A DNA stretch of 64,000 nt from Anthopleura xanthogrammica (lineage: Eukaryota > Cnidaria > Anthozoa > Actiniaria > Actiniidae). A program made the translations under genes and the position numbers. The notes under the pieces are model-generated. The model was not told the DNA's origin. It made no database searches and saw only the letters and a program-made list of their open reading frames with translations. Below are positions 22,301-35,400 of the stretch, in pieces (the stretch's first letter is position 1; every line of letters starts with the position of its first letter). Location: contig OZ025215.1 in NCBI GenBank assembly GCA_964019055.1, positions 13,281,518-13,345,517 on the forward strand. Reading direction: 5' to 3'.

Positions 22301-23357
22301 CCAATGGTGGGGCCAAAGCATTTGGGGGTTTTTCAAAGTGTAACGTTGAAGTCTGGGTTGTTACTCTACTTTGCGGAGACATATTGGATGTCAAATGGTC
22401 ATCAGTGGAGAGGGATAAACGACATTTGAATACAGATAAGAACGCTCGTCTGAATTGAGGATTGAGTATTCCATATATGACTGGATTGCCGCAACTACTG
22501 GTGAACATCAGAAATATCACGGATGCAAAAACAAATCTGGGTGCTTTACCGCCTACAGTTTCATTAAAAACAACAAGAGACACAGGCATCCATGTTGCCA
22601 AGAAGAAACACACAACTGCGAAGGTTGATTTCAAGAGCTTGATGTCTGTCGCATGAGCTGCATGATTCTGAACATGGGCTGCAACATTTGAGGAACTTGA
22701 CTTGACTGTCTTGTAGATTTTGTAATAGCAATAGAATATCACCACTGTTGTACCATTGATGACCCCCAGGATTATTGTAAGAACATAAGATAAATGTTGT
22801 ATATCCCAGATAAGAGTGCACAAGGCGAATTTGTCGTGGTATCTCATAATACCCCACCCATACAAAGGTGGTGTAGCGAGAAGACCAGCTATCATCCACA
22901 CCAACAAGCAATAAAATACAGCAGAACGACGGCTTTTGAAATACTTTGCATAAGAATTACTCTTGACGATCTTGAAAAAACGATTGACTGCGATGAGTCC
23001 CATTGTAAGGATGGAACAAATTCCGAAGGTAAACTGCATAGTGGCAGCCCAAGGACAGAATGATTGGTGAGCAACCCATCGTCCTGTGATGATAGATCCA
23101 ACCCAGAATGGCATATGGAGGACGGCCATGCACACATCCGTCCATGCGAGACTTTCAATAAACACATTTGTAATAGTTCTTAAACGAGAATCTTTGCGAA
23201 CCACGTAGATAACAAGAACATTACCCAGGAACGAGGCCGTAGTAATAGCTAAGGCGAACATCGTTTCTATGGCAACAAGAGCGACTGGTCGGCCTAAAGG
23301 ATCTTGAGTAGGCAAGCCAGTACTGTGATGATTCGACACGTTGGTTGGCGATTCCAT
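22293..23357 (-). CDS. Melatonin-receptor-like class A GPCR
   Basis: A single coding exon of 354 aa. N-linked sites occur in the first 15 residues (NVSNHHST). The seven TMs show GNVLVIYVV (TM1), LAWTDVCMAVLHMPFW (TM2), SILTMGLIAVNRFFKI with NRF in place of DRY, CLLVWMIAGLLATPPLYGWG (TM4), VVCFFLATWMPVSLVV (TM6) and SSCGNPVIYGILNPQFRRAF (TM7 and helix 8). NRY/NRF plus CWMP-like and NPxIYG motifs resemble melatonin/GPR50-type receptors, a group expanded in cnidarians; coupling through Gi is a family expectation only. An acceptor (TTTTTTTCCGAAATCTAG) lies 6 bases before the ATG, so a 5'UTR intron is likely. A GACAG|GTGAAT donor near 23471 is a candidate partner. The gene is paralogous to 28468-29508 and divergent from it. 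Confidence 0.9.
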   Translation of the reverse strand: MESPTNVSNHHSTGLPTQDPLGRPVALVAIETMFALAITTASFLGNVLVIYVVRKDSRLRTITNVFIESLAWTDVCMAVLHMPFWVGSIITGRWVAHQSFCPWAATMQFTFGICSILTMGLIAVNRFFKIVKSNSYAKYFKSRRSAVFYCLLVWMIAGLLATPPLYGWGIMRYHDKFALCTLIWDIQHLSYVLTIILGVINGTTVVIFYCYYKIYKTVKSSSSNVAAHVQNHAAHATDIKLLKSTFAVVCFFLATWMPVSLVVFNETVGGKAPRFVFASVIFLMFTSSCGNPVIYGILNPQFRRAFLSVFKCRLSLSTDDHLTSNMSPQSRVTTQTSTLHFEKPPNALAPPLVD

Positions 23358-25445
23358 TTGGATCTAGATTTCGGAAAAAAACTTGTTTAAATATGAGGGA
23401 AAGAATTATTTGTTAAGTATATTTTCTCGATCGCTCTCAGCTTCAATACCCTACTTCCACAGATATTCACCTGTCTGTTGTCTGTAACTTTATGATGAAG
23501 TTACTGGGGGCTTCTTTGTCTTCTGTTTCTTTTGTTGCTCAAACCTCTTTGAGCAGAGTGGTAACTGGCTTCAGCCATCGATACAACCTACAAACATCAC
23601 TGAGGTCGCGGGGTTTTTTTTCATAATGAAAATCAGCGATTTTTTTTCCGCCTTTCTAACTCGATTTCATTTGTTTTAACGGGTATAAATATGGCTTAAC
23701 TCTTACCACTAGTTTATACCCTACGCCTTGTTACAGTTCCTTATCCGTCTATCTTATTGAATCCAGTAGATATATTCCTTGTGCTCCTATAGATAGACTC
23801 AAGGTGTGTAAAAAGCTTAGCTCACTTGCTTGCTTGGTATACTGGACCACTGTGACGCACAAATGATGATTTGGAAGGCAGGCTTATGCGTCGTGCACGG
23901 TAGGGTACTCAGGCCTAATGTAAACACAGTCCACAATCCAATATCTACTGATGTCTTAACCAAATGAACAAAGAATATAATAATCTAAATTGCCTTTTTT
24001 CATTGGTTCAAATCAGTTATTTCTAGTGTGTTCGCCGGTCCAAATTATGATTTTTTAGTTTTATTATTGAACCGGCAATAACTTAGACAAACAGCCTGAT
24101 GCCAATAAACCTGTGAAAATATCCTCACAAAAACTGAACAAACAAATAAAATGAAAAGTCCGGCAAGTATAACAAGAAAGGAACGAGTCCCTAAAAAATG
24201 AGCATTTTTTTTTCTCACAATATCAAATGTTTTATTAGAATTAATGCATTTAATGTTCCTAACCTGTTGCCAAAACAACCTTTAGAAGGTGATTATATTG
24301 TGTAATTCTTATCAGTGATTCGTGTAATTATTATATTCGGACCGGCATGCATTTGTACAAACAGGTCAGAATAACAAAACGACATTGTTCAGTAAAGAAA
24401 AAAAGTTATGTATATGAAATAGAACTGCATGACATGATGTCAGGAAAAACTGAGCAAGAATTGAAGGAAATGTAATCGCTAAATAACGATCATTTTCCGG
24501 CACGATGTAAAGTGTGAAATAAAACTCGATCAATTCATTTTGTTTCCCACTTTTAATCTGCATGTTAGTCTAATTCTACGGTATCTCCAGCAAATATTTA
24601 CTTTTGATATTGAACTACTCTACACAAATGTATCCGAAACCACGGCGAGAATTCATTACTTTCCCTTGAACTAATAAAACCGCGATATTGAGTGGTATCC
24701 GGTATGTAATAAGACCCCTAGACCCCTATACTGGACCGGCGGCATTATCAGTATTGGTGGGTAAAACATTTGAATAATTATGTAACAATAAGAAATTATC
24801 TATAATTTTTATAATGCAAGAAATCTGTCATGAAATAATGTAACTTAACTATTACCACGGACACTTGGCAGACTGCCTAGATTAGCTCAACAAACAAAAA
24901 GGGAAATTAATTTAGAACGTAAAAATGCACGACTTTGCTTCCTCAGTCTTGTGAACAATGGAACTTGGTGCGGATATGCTTTTTTGTAAGCATTCAAGCC
25001 ATGTCAGTTGTGAGCCAGATGGTCAGACCGATCGTCTGATCACATTGGGAGGGTATAGAGGGGGGGGGGGTATAGAGGGGGGAGGGTATAGAGGGGGGGG
25101 GGTCTGCATAACAGTTAATATTAAAGTGCATATAAGGGTTCGCCAGTTTGTGTTTAATATGAAAGTTCTGACCCTAAAAATCACATAATCAATGATTTTT
25201 TTTTTATTCTGTTGCGATTTCATTATTTTTTTGACGGTCAAAGTTGGTAAAAATGCGTGTTTTGGGCACCCTTTAGAAACATTTCGGAGCAGCTAGAGGA
25301 GAATGGTACCTAGTTCGTGTGACGTCATTTACGGGACTTGTTGATCAAGAGTTCAAGGGTTTTTCCTAGTAGAATCGAGCGTAGTCTTAGAAAAAAGTTA
25401 TCTAAAATAGTGAAAATCGAAAATCGGCTTAGTTTTATTGTTATC

Positions 25446-25600
25446 ATGCCCAACCGCTGTGTTGTCGGGGGCTGTGGGAATGAAAATAGCCGTGAGAATG
25501 GCGTATGTCCACGATTTGTTCGGAGCATTTTAAAGTTGAAGACGGCATGGCCTTCCTAACGTTAGGCAGTAAACATAACATAACACTTTACATTCAACCC
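25446..25600 (+). pseudogene. THAP-domain gene relic with internal deletion
   Basis: An ATG at 25446 begins MPNRCVVGGCGNENSRENG, the standard start of a THAP zinc finger (C-x4-C). Only 50 bases on, in another frame, CSEHFKVED is encoded at 25517-25543. This is the motif that normally lies 30-40 residues further along the same domain. The missing middle and the frame change show an internal deletion. A CRE-like TGACGTCA lies upstream at 25320-25327, as in a former promoter. No other exons were seen. Confidence 0.5.
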
Positions 25601-25739
25601 AACCTACACCCTACAATGGTTTATTCCATCGCATTATAGAAGCCGTCCACTTTTAGCACATGCCACATACCACATTATACATTACGGTTTGGGAGTGACC
25701 AAGGCTGATAGATGTTAATGTACATATAATGTATGAGGA

Positions 25740-25885
25740 ACAACCAGAAACAAACAAAAACAACAAAACAAAAAACGACAAAATAAAAACACAACAAAAC
25801 AAAAAAAACAAAAAAACAAAAAACAACAACACAATAATAACCACAAAAAAACTCCAACAAAAAAAACAACATATAAAACACATAC
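25740..25885. repeat. A/C-rich low-complexity tract
   Basis: Runs of ACAAAAAAC-type words with no clear fixed period. The opposite-strand ORFs across it are compositional artefacts. Confidence 0.8.
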
Positions 25886-26693
25886 CAAAACAATAAAAAG
25901 AACTTTGAAGATATTTAAAAATAAATGTTTGATCTCAGAATGAACTGATCACCAGTATATGACAGATATAAGGATCGTCTGATTGAAGAACGTCTAATTT
26001 TCTAGCAGTTTTTTTATTGGTCCCCGCCTCCCACAAACAGCAAAGCAATAAGCAAAATGTGTAGGGAATGTGAAGGTGGTGAGTGATAGACTGTACAATA
26101 CCCTCATCATCACAAAACGGTTTCTAATTAAACGTATTGTAATGAAATTAGGAAATTAAAGGCCGACTAAAATCGGCAAATCTCAAGACGAGTAAAGGTT
26201 TGAGATAGATAGCAACGAGTTGCCTGCAGAATACTACCATGAAGACAATCATGATCCGAAGCTTACCAACTATATTCCTAATATTACTAATAAAAACTTG
26301 ATGTGAATAGAGAAAAACTGTTAATTTCCCAGGGAAGTAATGTAGACAATAAAAGAACCCTATCTATGGTTCTATCTGCCGGTTACATTAACTTGTTTCT
26401 ATATGGACGCCATTAGCTACAAATTGTAGAGTGAGCCCCTTGTCCGTCAGAGCCGTACTATTCTAAGAAGCTATATCTTTCTTTCTCATCACTGAAATTA
26501 TGGCTTGACTTTTACTTCAGTTGATTTTTCTTATCTTACTTCCTGTGTCAGACGTGTCTAATGTCTTGAGTGGCGCTGAAGGCTAAGTGATCTCTTGTAA
26601 TCAATTTTAAGTCGGAAATAATGATCAGAAAGCGGTACAACAATCAAAGGCTTTTGTAAACCCTTAGCAATTAATCAGTTATTTGACAGAAGA

Positions 26694-26828
26694 TATAAAC
26701 TGAGTGGAAGCCACGAACACCTTTAATTCATTTATGAGATCCTCTCTACATCACCTCACTAACAGCATCCACTTCCATCATCACTACTGGCACAAGGAAC
26801 ACGCAATCTCTGTGCGTATAACTGACAG
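26694..26828 (+). promoter_or_regulatory. Candidate promoter and 5'UTR exon of the plus-strand GPCR
   Basis: A TATAAA at 26694-26699 is followed by about 130 bases ending in a perfect donor, ACAG|GTAAGT, at 26828/26829. The next suitable acceptor is TTTTTGGATTTTAG just before 28441, 27 bases upstream of the GPCR ATG. The arrangement mirrors the 5'UTR intron inferred for the paralog at 22293-23357. It is inferred from signals only. Confidence 0.4.
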
Positions 26829-26943
26829 GTAAGTTCAGTTTCCTATACTATGTTTAATAAAATCAGACTGAAAAAACAGGGGCTGACTTTAACTGAAATC
26901 AGTACCCGAACGATGTCATTTACCGCTGAATCAAAGGAAGAGG

Positions 26944-27013
26944 AAAGGGAAAGGGAAAGGGAAAGGGAAAGGGAAAGGGAAAGGGAAAGGGAAAGGGAAA
27001 GGGAAAGGGAAGG
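26944..27013. repeat. (GGGAAA)n hexanucleotide repeat
   Basis: About eleven GGGAAA units. They lie inside the inferred 5'UTR intron. Confidence 0.9.
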
Positions 27014-27333
27014 AAAGGAAAACACGAGAATAGAAGCAACAAGAGTGTAAAAGATTCTCACTTGAACTATAACACTGACAAGGCAAGCACAAGTATATTC
27101 CACCATATTCATGTTATGATAGGTGACCAGGGGAGCAGGTGAACAACCGCGACTGTCAAGAATTTAATTTGTGTAAGGTAAACTTGGAACATTAAATATT
27201 GAAGACATGACAATCAACCGCCATCTATCTTCACCGCAATAACAGAACGTATGCAAATGATGTTTTTTCAGTTTTCGCTGCCAATTTCATTTGTAAATAA
27301 GATGAAGAAATTTATACCAACTGAATTCCTTTA

Positions 27334-27352
27334 GCCCCCCCCCCCCCCCCCC
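27334..27352. repeat. Poly-C tract
   Basis: A run of about 18 C residues, prone to length error. Confidence 0.85.
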
Positions 27353-27410
27353 ATAAACAAAACAGCTTACCACTAAGAAGTTCCCTACCTAGTCCACACG
27401 CTGGCCCGGC

Positions 27411-27500
27411 CTCCTTTGACCGCTGCGCTTTTGTTGGGCTGCCTGTGCTCGCGGAAAGGAGGAGCACAGGTAGCCCCCAAAAAGCGCAACGGCAAAGGAG
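27411..27500. repeat. Near-perfect hairpin of about 40-bp arms
   Basis: CTCCTTTGACCGCTGCGCTT continuing to CTGCCTGTGCTC (27411-27450) pairs with GAGCACAGGTAGCCCCCAAA continuing to GGCAAAGGAG (27462-27500). It is probably a very short palindromic transposon remnant. Confidence 0.65.
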
Positions 27501-28064
27501 TAATTTACCCTGTGATCGATAAGCACATCATCAGGACCGTCAGATAATAGGGTTCAGTCTTCTGATTGACTTCTTTTAAAAACTCAACTCAAATGAGGGT
27601 TGTTCGATTGATGAAAGACAAATAGTAATATATGCATAACTCTATTAATGTATGGCTCGAGGCCCATAGCTTGAAGATACGAACTAATTACTACTAGAAA
27701 GGAACTAGAAAACTGTTTCCTAGAAACTGGTAAAAAGAAAGAGCACGAAGAATAAAAGGCGGCCAATCACGCAGTTTCTTAGAAGGTTCCAGTATTCTTT
27801 ATAGATAACTGAGAAAAGTGCCCTTTTGCAAAGTATATATTAGAGCAGTCGTGCCGTGTGCTAATGCAGAGGGACACAAAGATAAACAAGCTATCTGAAG
27901 CTCAATGCTTTCGGATTTCTTCAAATTAAACCGAAGCTATCTCAGTGATAAATACACAAACTATACAAGCAATTAAGGTTCAGTGATCAGCAAACCGAAG
28001 AAAGCATATGATAACTAGCGGTAAGCTAGTGTGGGCTGCGTCGGTGTTTCTAATGAAACAGTTG

Positions 28065-28235
28065 TGATAAAAAGTTAAATTTTACGCCGTAAAAAATAAG
28101 AAAGATCACTTACTGACGTTTCGGACGCTAGTCCTTCGTCGGAGTAAAAGAGAGAATGAAGCATACATAATATTGAAAAGATAAGATAAACACCGTTTGA
28201 CGTTGAGAACATTAGTTAAGGCTAGTCAAGGTTAT
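28065..28235. mobile_element. Terminal fragment of a Penelope-like element
   Basis: GTGATAAAAAGTTAAATTTT, an AAGAAAGATCACTTACTGA word and CGTTTCGGACGCTAGTCCTT are shared in order with 33400-33500, where the same sequence is attached to a Penelope-like endonuclease remnant. It is therefore a solo terminal copy of that family. Confidence 0.6.
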
Positions 28236-28467
28236 TTAATGAAGTAGCTGAGATCAGTAAAACTAAACTGACATAAGGAATCTACTATTAACTGCGTGTG
28301 AAATTCTTAAATTAAAAGCAGTAAAATTGTAAGAAATTGTGAGAAATGCGGCAGACATATAACAGAGCCGGCTGGAATGGCAGGTCAAATCATTATGTCA
28401 AAAAAAACATACTTTCATGCTTATCGTTTTTGGATTTTAGACTCAACTTAAATCCCTTGTGTGAAAG

Positions 28468-29508
28468 ATGGACTGGACAACGCAAACGTCTGGCGAGTCT
28501 GCCGAGACCAAAGCCTCTTTCCATCAACAAGCTCGAGTAGTCGTCGAGTTGATCTTCTGTGCTGTGATCATTTTCACCTCTTTGACTGGAAACGCCCTGG
28601 TTGTTTTTGTTGCTTGTAAAGATTCCAGACTCAAAACCACCACAAACATCTTCATTCAGAATCTTGCGCTAACAGATATCTCCATGGCGATGTTCAACAT
28701 GCCATTGTGGATGACAAGTATATATCATGACAACTGGATATTCAGCCAGTTAGTCTGTGAATACCAAGCAGTTACGCTCTTCACCTTTGGGTCTGCTTCA
28801 ATTCTCACTATGTCTTTGATATCCATTAACAGATACTTCAAAATCGTTCATCCACAAAAGTATCACAAGTACTTTGGTTCAAAAGTGATTGTACGTATCT
28901 ACTGTTTACTGTCATGGGTGGTAGGGGTTCTTTTCGCTACTCCACCCATCTATGGCTGGGGTAACTATCAATACCACAGGAAATTCACGACTTGCTCTGT
29001 GCTCTGGGATCTAAAACATATCTCATTTGTGGTGATATTCCTGGGTGGATTTGTGAATGCAGTGACTATTACAATTTTTGTTTGTTACTACAAGATTTAC
29101 AAAGAAGTCAAACAAAGTTCAAGGAACGTAGCTGCATACGCAAACAACGTCACTTCAGTCACAGATATCAAAATTCTCAAGTCAACTTTCGCAGTAGTTT
29201 GTGGCTATGTTACTTGCTGGATGCCTGTCACTCTTGTCTGTTTGACAGAGACACTCGGTGGGGTCCCCCAACAGGCTTTTTATGGCATAGCTGTATTTTT
29301 GATGTACTCAAGTTGTTGCATCAATCCTATCATTTACGGCGTTTTGAATCCTCAGTTCAGGAGAGCTTTCCTTAATGTTTTCAAGTGCAGAGGTTTCTGT
29401 CATGACAATAGCCATAGTAACAATCAAGATGGACGCCAGGATGCTGGTTCAGGAACATTACCATCACTTGCCATCATCCAAAGTGCTTCAGCAAACACAG
29501 TCAGATAA
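28468..29508 (+). CDS. Melatonin-receptor-like class A GPCR (paralog)
   Basis: A single coding exon of 346 aa, alignable along its full length with the receptor at 22293-23357. Shared blocks include KDSRLKTTTNIFI, FATPPIYGWG, YYKIYKEVK, NVAAY, KILKSTFAVVCGYVTCWMPV and NPIIYGVLNPQFRRAFLNVF. The TM3 end is NRYFKI (NRY, as in melatonin receptors) and TM6 has CWMP. A conserved Cys at the top of TM3 (LVCEY) and one in loop 2 (TTCSVLW) can form the disulfide. The tail is Ser/Asn-rich with palmitoylation-type cysteines (CRGFC). The start at 28468 is 27 bases after an acceptor, so the leader is split by an intron; an in-frame upstream extension is not supported. The two genes are divergent, about 5.1 kb apart, and probably arose by inverted local duplication. 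Confidence 0.9.
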   Translation: MDWTTQTSGESAETKASFHQQARVVVELIFCAVIIFTSLTGNALVVFVACKDSRLKTTTNIFIQNLALTDISMAMFNMPLWMTSIYHDNWIFSQLVCEYQAVTLFTFGSASILTMSLISINRYFKIVHPQKYHKYFGSKVIVRIYCLLSWVVGVLFATPPIYGWGNYQYHRKFTTCSVLWDLKHISFVVIFLGGFVNAVTITIFVCYYKIYKEVKQSSRNVAAYANNVTSVTDIKILKSTFAVVCGYVTCWMPVTLVCLTETLGGVPQQAFYGIAVFLMYSSCCINPIIYGVLNPQFRRAFLNVFKCRGFCHDNSHSNNQDGRQDAGSGTLPSLAIIQSASANTVR

Positions 29509-29544
29509 ATACTACTATACAGTATCACATTCTATGACTAATCG

Positions 29545-29610
29545 CCGCCCGGTTGGCTCAGTTGGTTGAGCACCGGACTTTCGTGCGGGAGGTCGTGGTT
29601 CGAGTCCCGG

Positions 29611-29672
<62 letters not shown>

Positions 29673-29925
29673 TGCAAACGGTTAGACTTTCAAGTGGCTC
29701 GGATGACCACTTTAAATGGCGGTCCCGTCTCTCCACACTTCATCACTAACCAATATCGGAGGGACGTAAAAGAACCACTGAGGACGTAAAGAAACCCTGG
29801 CAGTGACCACCCTCAGTGTCTACACCTTATACTAACCACCTCTCATGATTGTAAAGCGCCTTTGATTATATCCATATAGAAAGGCCGCTATATAAATAAT
29901 AAATCATTAAATCATTAAATTAAAC
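29545..29925 (+). mobile_element. tRNA-derived SINE, apparently full length
   Basis: The head has a clear A box (TGGCTCAGTTGG, 29554-29565) and B box (GGTTCGAGTCC, 29597-29607). The stem pairing is too poor for a working tRNA. The body ends with a LINE-like 3' part, GTAAAGCGCCTTTGATTATA then AAAGGCCGCTATATAAAT, and a short TAAATCAT-type tail repeat. This is the standard SINE plan of pol III head, body and borrowed LINE tail. It lies just downstream of the plus-strand GPCR. Confidence 0.8.
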
Positions 29926-30480
29926 TAATGTGGAACACGGAGTAACATGTTCATGTTCATGTTCAATAGAGAGCCTGCATGAGCTCTGCAATTAATACCG
30001 AGAAACACCTAATCCAAACACCCACATAATAACACACCATGTTTATGGTATGAGTGTTATATTTGTGTCATCATGCATACACTTTCATGATCATCTTCAC
30101 TTAATCAAATACTGGACCACTCATTTCAATCCTACTATATCATACACTAAGTTATTGTTCATTGTTGATATTTTTAAAAAAACAAGTACATTATTATTTT
30201 TTGACTACTATTTAGGCTATATTGCGGTACTATTTGTCCATTTCTAGTAGTCTTATCTATGGTTAACACCTCTTCACCACCATATGATGTATTATGAAAA
30301 ATTCAATTTACCTAAAATATTTTATACCCCTACAGTAATCATGCGATTAGATTTTGCATTTGAATCATTATAACTATATACTATTGTGATTAAAATGTGG
30401 GATATGTGGCTTAATTATTCAGCTTATTTTGAGAAAATAATGAAGGCTAAGATTAATTATATATACATAAATGTTAAGTA
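29926..30480. other. Intergenic region between GPCR and AK3
   Basis: AT-rich with no supported gene. It contains the probable 3' ends of the two convergent genes. No canonical AATAAA was found for AK3 just past its stop. Confidence 0.35.
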
Positions 30481-32140
<1,660 letters not shown>

Positions 32141-32421
32141 GATTCGTGCACCCTAGTGTATCGACTGACTGGCTTGTAACTTATGAATGCAATTCCACAG
32201 GTAGCCCAACCGATGTTTTATTAGGCTCCTACTTGTTTACAGGTCCGAATAACTTGAAAATCCAATCATGATAAAAGAAACGCTAAGGATGTTTTAATGT
32301 TTTGGAAAAAAAGAAAGAAATATATTAAGAATCATAAAATACAATATATAGGGTTTTGTGTTTTAGTACTAATACCGCTGATCATTCATCATGCTGGCTC
32401 ATACACGTGGTTCAAAACAAG
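32141..32421. promoter_or_regulatory. Bidirectional promoter between AK3 and PUM3
   Basis: Only 281 bp separate the two start codons of divergent housekeeping genes, so one region must serve both. There is no TATA box. The PUM3 side ends in CAAGATGGCG (32418-32427), a TISU/YY1-like word overlapping the ATG. Confidence 0.6.
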
Positions 32422-35400
32422 ATGGCGTCCAAAGGACAGTTTGGGTAAGTAATCCTATAAACTATAAAGAAACTATTGATTACTGGACTGTAGATGGTTT
32501 ATACAGCAGTTACATGAGTGTAGAGCTTAGAGAATTCCATGAAGTTTTATTTTATCGCAATCAATTTTGTAAATGAACTGTTTTGTGTATGTAGTGTGCA
32601 AGTGAAGTCAGCAAAAAGTAGGAAACGACCAGCAACTGATAGAGATGATAATACACAAAGAAAGAAAACTAAACACCAATCAAATCAAGGTCACAGCCTG
32701 AAGGAAAAGAAAAAGAAATTTGTAAAGAATAATTCACATGTTGGCAAGAAAAAGACACCTCTTCCAAAGAAGAAATCCTTTGATAATTCTAGAAATAAAG
32801 CTACTACAATGAAGAAATCAAAAGGTGGTGATTCTCATCCTGAAGGTACGAGGAATAATCTGATTCAAGATAGACAATCCAATCAACAGGTAGATTCACA
32901 TGTCATATCTATTCATTGTCTTGTAGATGAGGAAAAACCAAATATTTGGCAGATGAAAAAGAAAGAAAGAAAAACCTACAGAAAACAGCATGATGTTCAC
33001 TATAACCTGATCCACTCCATCAAACAGCATTATGAATCTCTCAGAAGGTTTGTTTATATTCAGTTTATGCAATGGGTAATATCATTGTGTTGTAGATGAG
33101 GAAACTCACTATAACCTGATCCACTCCATCAAACAGCATTATGAATCTCTCAGAAGGTTTGTTTATATTCAGTTTATGGGATGGGTAATATCATTGTGTT
33201 GTAGATGAGGAAACTCACTATAACCTGATCCACTCCATCAAACAGCATATGAATCTCTCAGAAGGTTTGTTTATATTCAGTTTATGGGTTGGGTAATATC
33301 ATTGTGTATGGGAAATCAGGGGAATATTTTTGTACGTACACTAATGATGCATCATTTAAATAAGAAAAAAAGGAGGCGTTCGGATACCTATGAGATGCTT
33401 GTAGTGATAAAAAGGTAAATTTTACACCGTAAAAAATAAGAAAGATCACTTACTGATGTTTCGGAAGCTAGTCCTTCGTTGGAGTAAAAGAGAGAATAAG
33501 AGTGGAAGGTAGTGTATATATGGTAAAGATGGAAAATAGATAACCAATGAGAGCAAGGTAGGCAAGGTTACAAGAAAAAAAACAATAAAAAGACAAATGA
33601 GGTGAATGAGCCGCATCTCTTTGGTTTTGCGACAATCATTGTTGCCGCTAACCGAAGACAAACCAAAAACAATAAAGTCGGAAAGTGAATGATTAGGCAA
33701 ATTGAAATGGCGGGATGAGATGGTTGGTTAACCCGTACACGATGATATGACCATGGGGTGAGGTACTGTTTTTAGTATTTCTACATGCTGGATTATTATT
33801 TCCTAGGAAAGATGTCTGTGAGGCTGAAAAGGTCAAGATAATCAATGAGATATTGCAGTTGATAAATGGTCACACCCATGAGGTATGCATGTGGTATAAT
33901 TTGATAAAGATTCATATCTACATAAATATTGATAAATGCTTATAGTAAACATGGGTTGTTTTTCATGTATGTTGTAGGTGATATTCAAACATGATACTGG
34001 AAGAGTTATGCAGTGTTGTGTGAAGTATGGCAACAGTGAACAGAGAAAAGCACTTTTCTTGCAGTTCAAAGGTGTTGTTATATGTAGATCCACACACAGT
34101 GCTAGGATATAAGAAACAGATATGTCTTTGAAAGATATTTACAGGCGATTTTTAGATTGCTTAACATTTCTACAGTACATGCAACTCCTTGTCATCAGTT
34201 AAAACACAAGTTAGTTTTCTTGCTGTTTGACAGCATTTAACCATTCCCCTCAGATAATAAAGGTTCAAAGACTTGTTGTATAATATTTGATAATTGACAT
34301 ACTGATGTTGTCGTTATTATGCAGATGATTTTGAAGGAATGATAAAAAGTAAATATTCCAAGTTTTTTGTTAAGAAGATGCTTAAATATGGGTAAGACCT
34401 AGTTCACAGTTTGTTTTATTTTCATTGTTGTTGTTTGTGATAATGATTATATGCATGTCATAAATTCTATCTTTTAAAGGACAAAGGAACAAAGAAGTGT
34501 TATATTGAAGTGCTTTTATGGAAAAGTTAGAAAGCTAATCAAACACAAGGTGAGTATACCTAAAACAGTCCTAGTAATCCCACAACAGGCTGGGTCGGCT
34601 GGGTGCTGGCTATCGCCTTTTTACTTGTACTAATTCCAATGTTTTAAAAAACAGGAAGCATCTGAAATCCTAGAGACAATCTATACAGACTATGCAGTAG
34701 CTGCCCAAAAGAGTTCTTTAATACAAGAGTTTTATGGACCAGAATTTGCTCTCTTTAAGGTACCCCAAACTGGCTGCTAATACATTATTGTCAGTTACTG
34801 GGATTGTGCAAATTCTTTATTATTTATGAAATATTCTGTTTGTAATTTAAGACAATGGATAACAGGAAGCTTGAGCAAATCATCAAAGATGAACCCGAAA
34901 AGAAAGAAGTTATTCTTAAGAACTTGAAAGCCTCTTTGAATCCTTTAGTAGATAAGTAAGAAGCATTTGAATGTTGTGTCCCTGTTTATGATTTGTATTA
35001 TAATCAATCTGATTGGTTTGTGTTATCTAGATCTGTCATCACACATAACATTGTTCATAGGGTACTGTTGGAATATCTTTTGTTATCAGATGAAAAGGCA
35101 CAATCAGTAAGTAACCATCAGTTTGATGAACCTTAAGTAAGTCTCCACTTACCCCATTATTATTGACTGCAGGAAATGATAGAAAGTATTCGTGAATATC
35201 TTGTACTTATTCTTCACACCCATGATGGTGCTAGAGTTGCCATGCAGTGCTTGTGGAATGGAACTGCTAAGGTTTGTAATGCAAAATTATGGCAGAGTTA
35301 TCTATTTTACTATTATTAACACAGCAAATATGTTCTGTTTACAGGATAGGAAGATTATTCTCAAGACTTTCAAAACATACATCGCCAAAATCTGCAAGGT

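Larger units (their letters stand above)
23480..26690. other. Intergenic region between the divergent GPCR genes
   Basis: About 3 kb of AT-rich DNA. It contains a THAP gene relic (25320-25600), G-rich runs at 25045-25100 and A/C-rich low-complexity sequence at 25740-25880. No other gene is supported. Confidence 0.35.

Noticed and set aside
26843..27112. Poly-Ser-Leu / Glu-Arg ORFs
   Set aside because: Frames of the (GGGAAA)n repeat.
29551..29622. Functional tRNA gene
   Set aside because: Good A and B boxes, but the acceptor and anticodon stems do not pair and a SINE body follows.
32881..32935. 37-nt mini-intron within PUM3 exon 2 (CAACAG|GTAGAT...CTTGTAG)
   Set aside because: Too short for an animal intron, and removal breaks the frame; the continuous frame agrees with the following exons.
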